A DNA stretch of 53,829 nucleotides from CAZUQH01 sp964622465 (GTDB lineage Bacteria; CG03; CAZUQH01). Position numbers and translations under genes: made by a program. Shown here piece after piece: positions 51,550 to 53,829 of this stretch (its first letter is position 1; each line of letters opens with the position of its first letter). Below the pieces are notes generated by a model. That model was not told the origin of the DNA, did no database searches, and saw nothing but the letters and a program-made list of their open reading frames with translations. The DNA lies in the NCBI GenBank assembly GCA_964622465.1, contig CAZUQH010000001.1, positions 1 through 53,829 on the forward strand. The letters run 5' to 3'.

Positions 51550-53205
51550 ATGAGAAGGAGAGCATATAATAAGTGGTATGCGCAGTTAGGTGGTACGGTA
51601 ATATGGAGTATAACTGTTGTTCTGTGCGTATCGTTTATAGCTTGTACTGTCCCGGCTTGGGCAACCGAAGATGAGTATGCTGGCTGGGATAGGGTAAGGA
51701 TACTGACAGAAGATACTGCCTGGGTGGGCTTCCCAGTCGCAGCGATTTCAGGTGACACCATACATCTTTTCTGGCAGGACGCAAGGTCCAGTACTCCTGA
51801 GACCTCGCGCTGGCAGTTGTATTACAAGCGCTCTGATGATAATGGTGTAACATGGACGGAAGATATTTTACTGTCGCCAGACAGTTGGTGTTTTGCGGCT
51901 ACGACGGTGCTTGCGGCTGCTACTAATCCAAGCGGCCTAGTTCACGTTGTGTGGATAGATTATCGTAGTGGTGCTGACAGGGTATTCTATAAGCGCTCAG
52001 AGGATGGTGGGAAAACATGGGGTCCAGATACTGATTTGTGTGATGCGGCTGATCTCTTCCCAAGTCTTGCACTTACCGCCGGTTCAGGCAGTTCTGTCCA
52101 TCTAATATACGAAGGAGATGTGGCTGACAGCAGCGCTTACTTCTACAGGGCTTCTCGTGACGGAGGGGCAACGTGGACAACCCATGTGCAGGTGGGTAGT
52201 ACATCCACTGCAACTGCTTTTCCCTCGGTATGTACTTTAGATGATATTGTTTACGCAGTCTGGCAGGGTAACCCGAGAGGACCATGCGAAATATGCTGGA
52301 ATAATTCTTCCGATTACGGCTACAACTGGGCGGTATCCGGGACATTGAGCACCTCAACTACAGACTACGCTCTTGAGACCCCGGCACTGGCATCTTACGG
52401 AAACGGGGCGGCTGTTGTTTATACTGGTAGATGGTTGGAAGAAACTTATGTCCCAGATGCGTTGTATTTTAGATATTCAACCAACGAGGGGAGCTCGTGG
52501 GTTGATGCGGTGGACATAAAGACACTTAGCGACGCCATGCCTCACTATGATCTTTTCTTTAATACACAGGATATGCTCTGGTTTGTTCAGGACGCATATG
52601 ATTTATCATATAACCATATGACTATTCTTGTGCGGACGCTTGACCATCTTGGTGGAGAATGGAGTGAGCCACTTGATCTTCTGGGTGATTATGGCATATC
52701 AGGAGGAGATGCACACATGGACCCTGTAGGCATATGTAACGATGACACAGTTCACATATTCTGGTGCTGTGTGACTAATGTCGGTCCAGAGTGGAAGGAA
52801 CGCCCTATGATAGCATACAGGAGGTATGTGCCGAGATGGAAGGAACAGGAAGAACAAAACAAATATTTATTTGCCTACCCGAATCCTTTCCGTCCTGATG
52901 AAGATGGAGTGATAAGAATAACATACAGGATGCCTTACCCTGACCAGACCCTTGGCTTTGTTGGACAACTGTCGTACTACAATGTAGATGAGTATAGCAT
53001 AAGAGTGTACAATGTTGCTGGTGATGTAGTGAGAACAATAGTTGAAGGGGGCACGCTGAAGGCACCTGGCACATATGAAGCAGAATGGGATGGAAGGAAT
53101 GACAGCGGAAAGCTGGTCGCAAGCGGGGTATACATAGTGCATTTCCTTGTCTCCTCAAGCAAAGTGCGTCCAAACGCGACCTGCAAGGTGGTTGTACTTC
53201 GCTAA
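51550..53205 (+). CDS. Secreted BNR-repeat (Asp-box) protein with C-terminal FlgD-like domain
   Basis: A 551-residue exported protein: basic N-terminus and signal helix (about 15-40, ending near AWA). The body is a beta-propeller with at least five Asp-box motifs (SDDNGVTWT, SEDGGKTWG, SRDGGATWT, SSDYGYNWA, STNEGSSWV). The Arg triad and catalytic Tyr of true sialidases were not recognised, so carbohydrate binding is as likely as hydrolysis. The C-terminus (AYPNPFRPDEDG... VRTIVEGG... WDGRNDSGKLVASGVYIVHF) is a FlgD Ig-like domain of the kind used for surface sorting in several phyla. Arginine is mostly AGA/AGG here, unlike the operons upstream. Confidence 0.85.
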   Translation: MRRRAYNKWYAQLGGTVIWSITVVLCVSFIACTVPAWATEDEYAGWDRVRILTEDTAWVGFPVAAISGDTIHLFWQDARSSTPETSRWQLYYKRSDDNGVTWTEDILLSPDSWCFAATTVLAAATNPSGLVHVVWIDYRSGADRVFYKRSEDGGKTWGPDTDLCDAADLFPSLALTAGSGSSVHLIYEGDVADSSAYFYRASRDGGATWTTHVQVGSTSTATAFPSVCTLDDIVYAVWQGNPRGPCEICWNNSSDYGYNWAVSGTLSTSTTDYALETPALASYGNGAAVVYTGRWLEETYVPDALYFRYSTNEGSSWVDAVDIKTLSDAMPHYDLFFNTQDMLWFVQDAYDLSYNHMTILVRTLDHLGGEWSEPLDLLGDYGISGGDAHMDPVGICNDDTVHIFWCCVTNVGPEWKERPMIAYRRYVPRWKEQEEQNKYLFAYPNPFRPDEDGVIRITYRMPYPDQTLGFVGQLSYYNVDEYSIRVYNVAGDVVRTIVEGGTLKAPGTYEAEWDGRNDSGKLVASGVYIVHFLVSSSKVRPNATCKVVVLR

Positions 53206-53829
53206 TAGGTACACAAACCTGGGACTTGCAGGTGCATACTCATCTGTATGTGAAGATGCATCCAGTATTTACTGGAATCCTGCAGGCCTTGCTTCCTTGG
53301 ATATGAGGGAAGTATCTGCTACATATCTTAAGTACTGGCAGGGTATATATTACGGTTTTGTTGCATCAGCAATACCTTTAAAGGACACAGGTGTATTTGG
53401 TGTAGGTATAACTTATCTTGGAGTGGATGGGATAGAGGCAAGAGTAGCCGATACCTTAAAAGAAGACAGGAGATTCGGTGCATACGATGCATCTCTCAGG
53501 TTCTCATTTGCAAGAGAGAGCGCTTTCCCGACACTTCTTGATAATTTAGATGTTGGTATTGGTATACAATTCATACAACAGAAGTTAGATGATGAGACAT
53601 CTTTTTCAGGTGCAATTGATGTTGGTTTAAGGTATCTAATCTCATACAACCTAAACCTTTCATTTGGGTTATACAATATTGGTATAGGTCCTAAGTTCAT
53701 AGAAGAGCGTGATGCTATGCCTATGGATATAAGGGGAGGGATAGCTTATAAGCCATTTGGTGAGCTACTTACAATATCAGCAGATGGTGATGCATATATA
53801 CTTGACAGAAGGTATTATGGTTCTTTAGG
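53192..53829 (+). CDS. PorV/UPF0164-like outer-membrane barrel protein (3' partial, start unclear)
   Basis: The frame gives NRYTNLGLAGAYSSVCEDAS, IYWNPAGLASLD, then alternating barrel strands, the pattern of PorV/PorQ/UPF0164 proteins. It runs off the window. Members normally have a signal peptide and about 30 residues before the 'GAYSSV..DASSIYWNPAGLA' motif; these are missing here. The only start-like codon is TTG 53192, inside the BNR gene and too close to AAGGTGG. Relative to the BNR gene it is in the +1 frame, with no spacer. A deletion, an assembly join or a pseudogene start are all possible. Codon use is AT-rich with few CpG. Confidence 0.6.
   Translation, partial: MYFANRYTNLGLAGAYSSVCEDASSIYWNPAGLASLDMREVSATYLKYWQGIYYGFVASAIPLKDTGVFGVGITYLGVDGIEARVADTLKEDRRFGAYDASLRFSFARESAFPTLLDNLDVGIGIQFIQQKLDDETSFSGAIDVGLRYLISYNLNLSFGLYNIGIGPKFIEERDAMPMDIRGGIAYKPFGELLTISADGDAYILDRRYYGSL

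Noticed and set aside
51550..53205. Calling the BNR protein a sialidase
   Set aside because: Asp boxes alone are structural; the Arg triad and nucleophilic Tyr could not be identified.

Overview
The window looks like a piece of a metagenome-assembled genome from an uncultivated, probably anaerobic, Gram-negative bacterium. The Gram-negative reading rests on outer-membrane beta-barrel genes at both ends, an LptE-like lipoprotein and other lipoproteins. The anaerobic reading rests on a ferredoxin-dependent 2-oxoacid oxidoreductase and several radical SAM enzymes. Conserved gene order (leuS-lptE-holA-rpsT, accD-folC, nadK-recN, zapA-6S RNA-5-FCL, rny-ymdB) plus FlgD-domain and PorV-like genes would fit a candidate phylum such as Omnitrophota, Desantisbacteria or a relative. 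That placement is inference, not something the sequence proves. Four runs of exactly 100 N mark scaffold joins; three are flanked by identical 55-base ends, so they are almost certainly contig overlaps and not missing DNA.

Layout. 1-18.9 kb is a dense plus-strand housekeeping run: end of a barrel protein, accA, fba, pheS, pheT, a ZapB-like coiled coil, zapA, 6S RNA, a RarA::5-FCL fusion, rny, ymdB, xseA, xseB, a prenyl synthase, dxs, leuS, lptE, holA. rpsT lies on the minus strand and shares a divergent promoter region with a complete trpEGDCFBA operon (19.3-26.1 kb). With only 9 bp after trpA, a surface-glycan or glycolipid type cluster follows (26.1-36.4 kb): two membrane GT2 transferases, a GT4 transferase, three B12-binding-type radical SAM proteins, a SPASM-type radical SAM protein, a nucleotidyltransferase and an NAD-dependent epimerase. 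A minus-strand LPG-synthase-type membrane protein and a divergent GT-C/TPR membrane protein complete it. From 40 kb come accD, folC, a beta-helix lipoprotein, nadK, recN, a four-gene 2-oxoacid:ferredoxin oxidoreductase, a short ArgA-like acetyltransferase, a transglutaminase-like protein, a secreted BNR/FlgD protein and a PorV-like barrel protein cut off by the window end.

The most unusual feature is small palindromic DNA. One family (ends GATTGCTTCG / CGCAATGAC) sits in frame inside trpC once and inside the GT-C gene twice, adding low-complexity hydrophilic peptides. A second set begins with GTAG followed by a perfect or near-perfect palindrome with at least four different cores; this is the layout of REP elements mobilised by RAYT (TnpA-REP) transposases. 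These lie between genes, form the rny stop codon, and are nested in the first family. Some copies have flanking direct repeats (8 bp in trpC, 11 bp in the GT-C gene), so the pre-insertion sequence can be reconstructed.

Gene expression signals are also distinctive. Three transcription-unit heads have a -10 box only 7-9 nt before the start codon with no Shine-Dalgarno, which predicts leaderless mRNAs. Inside operons, eleven junctions use a 4-base NTGA stop/start overlap with A, G, T and apparently C as the first base. The best candidate for an undescribed pathway is the radical SAM/glycosyltransferase cluster joined to the trp operon.
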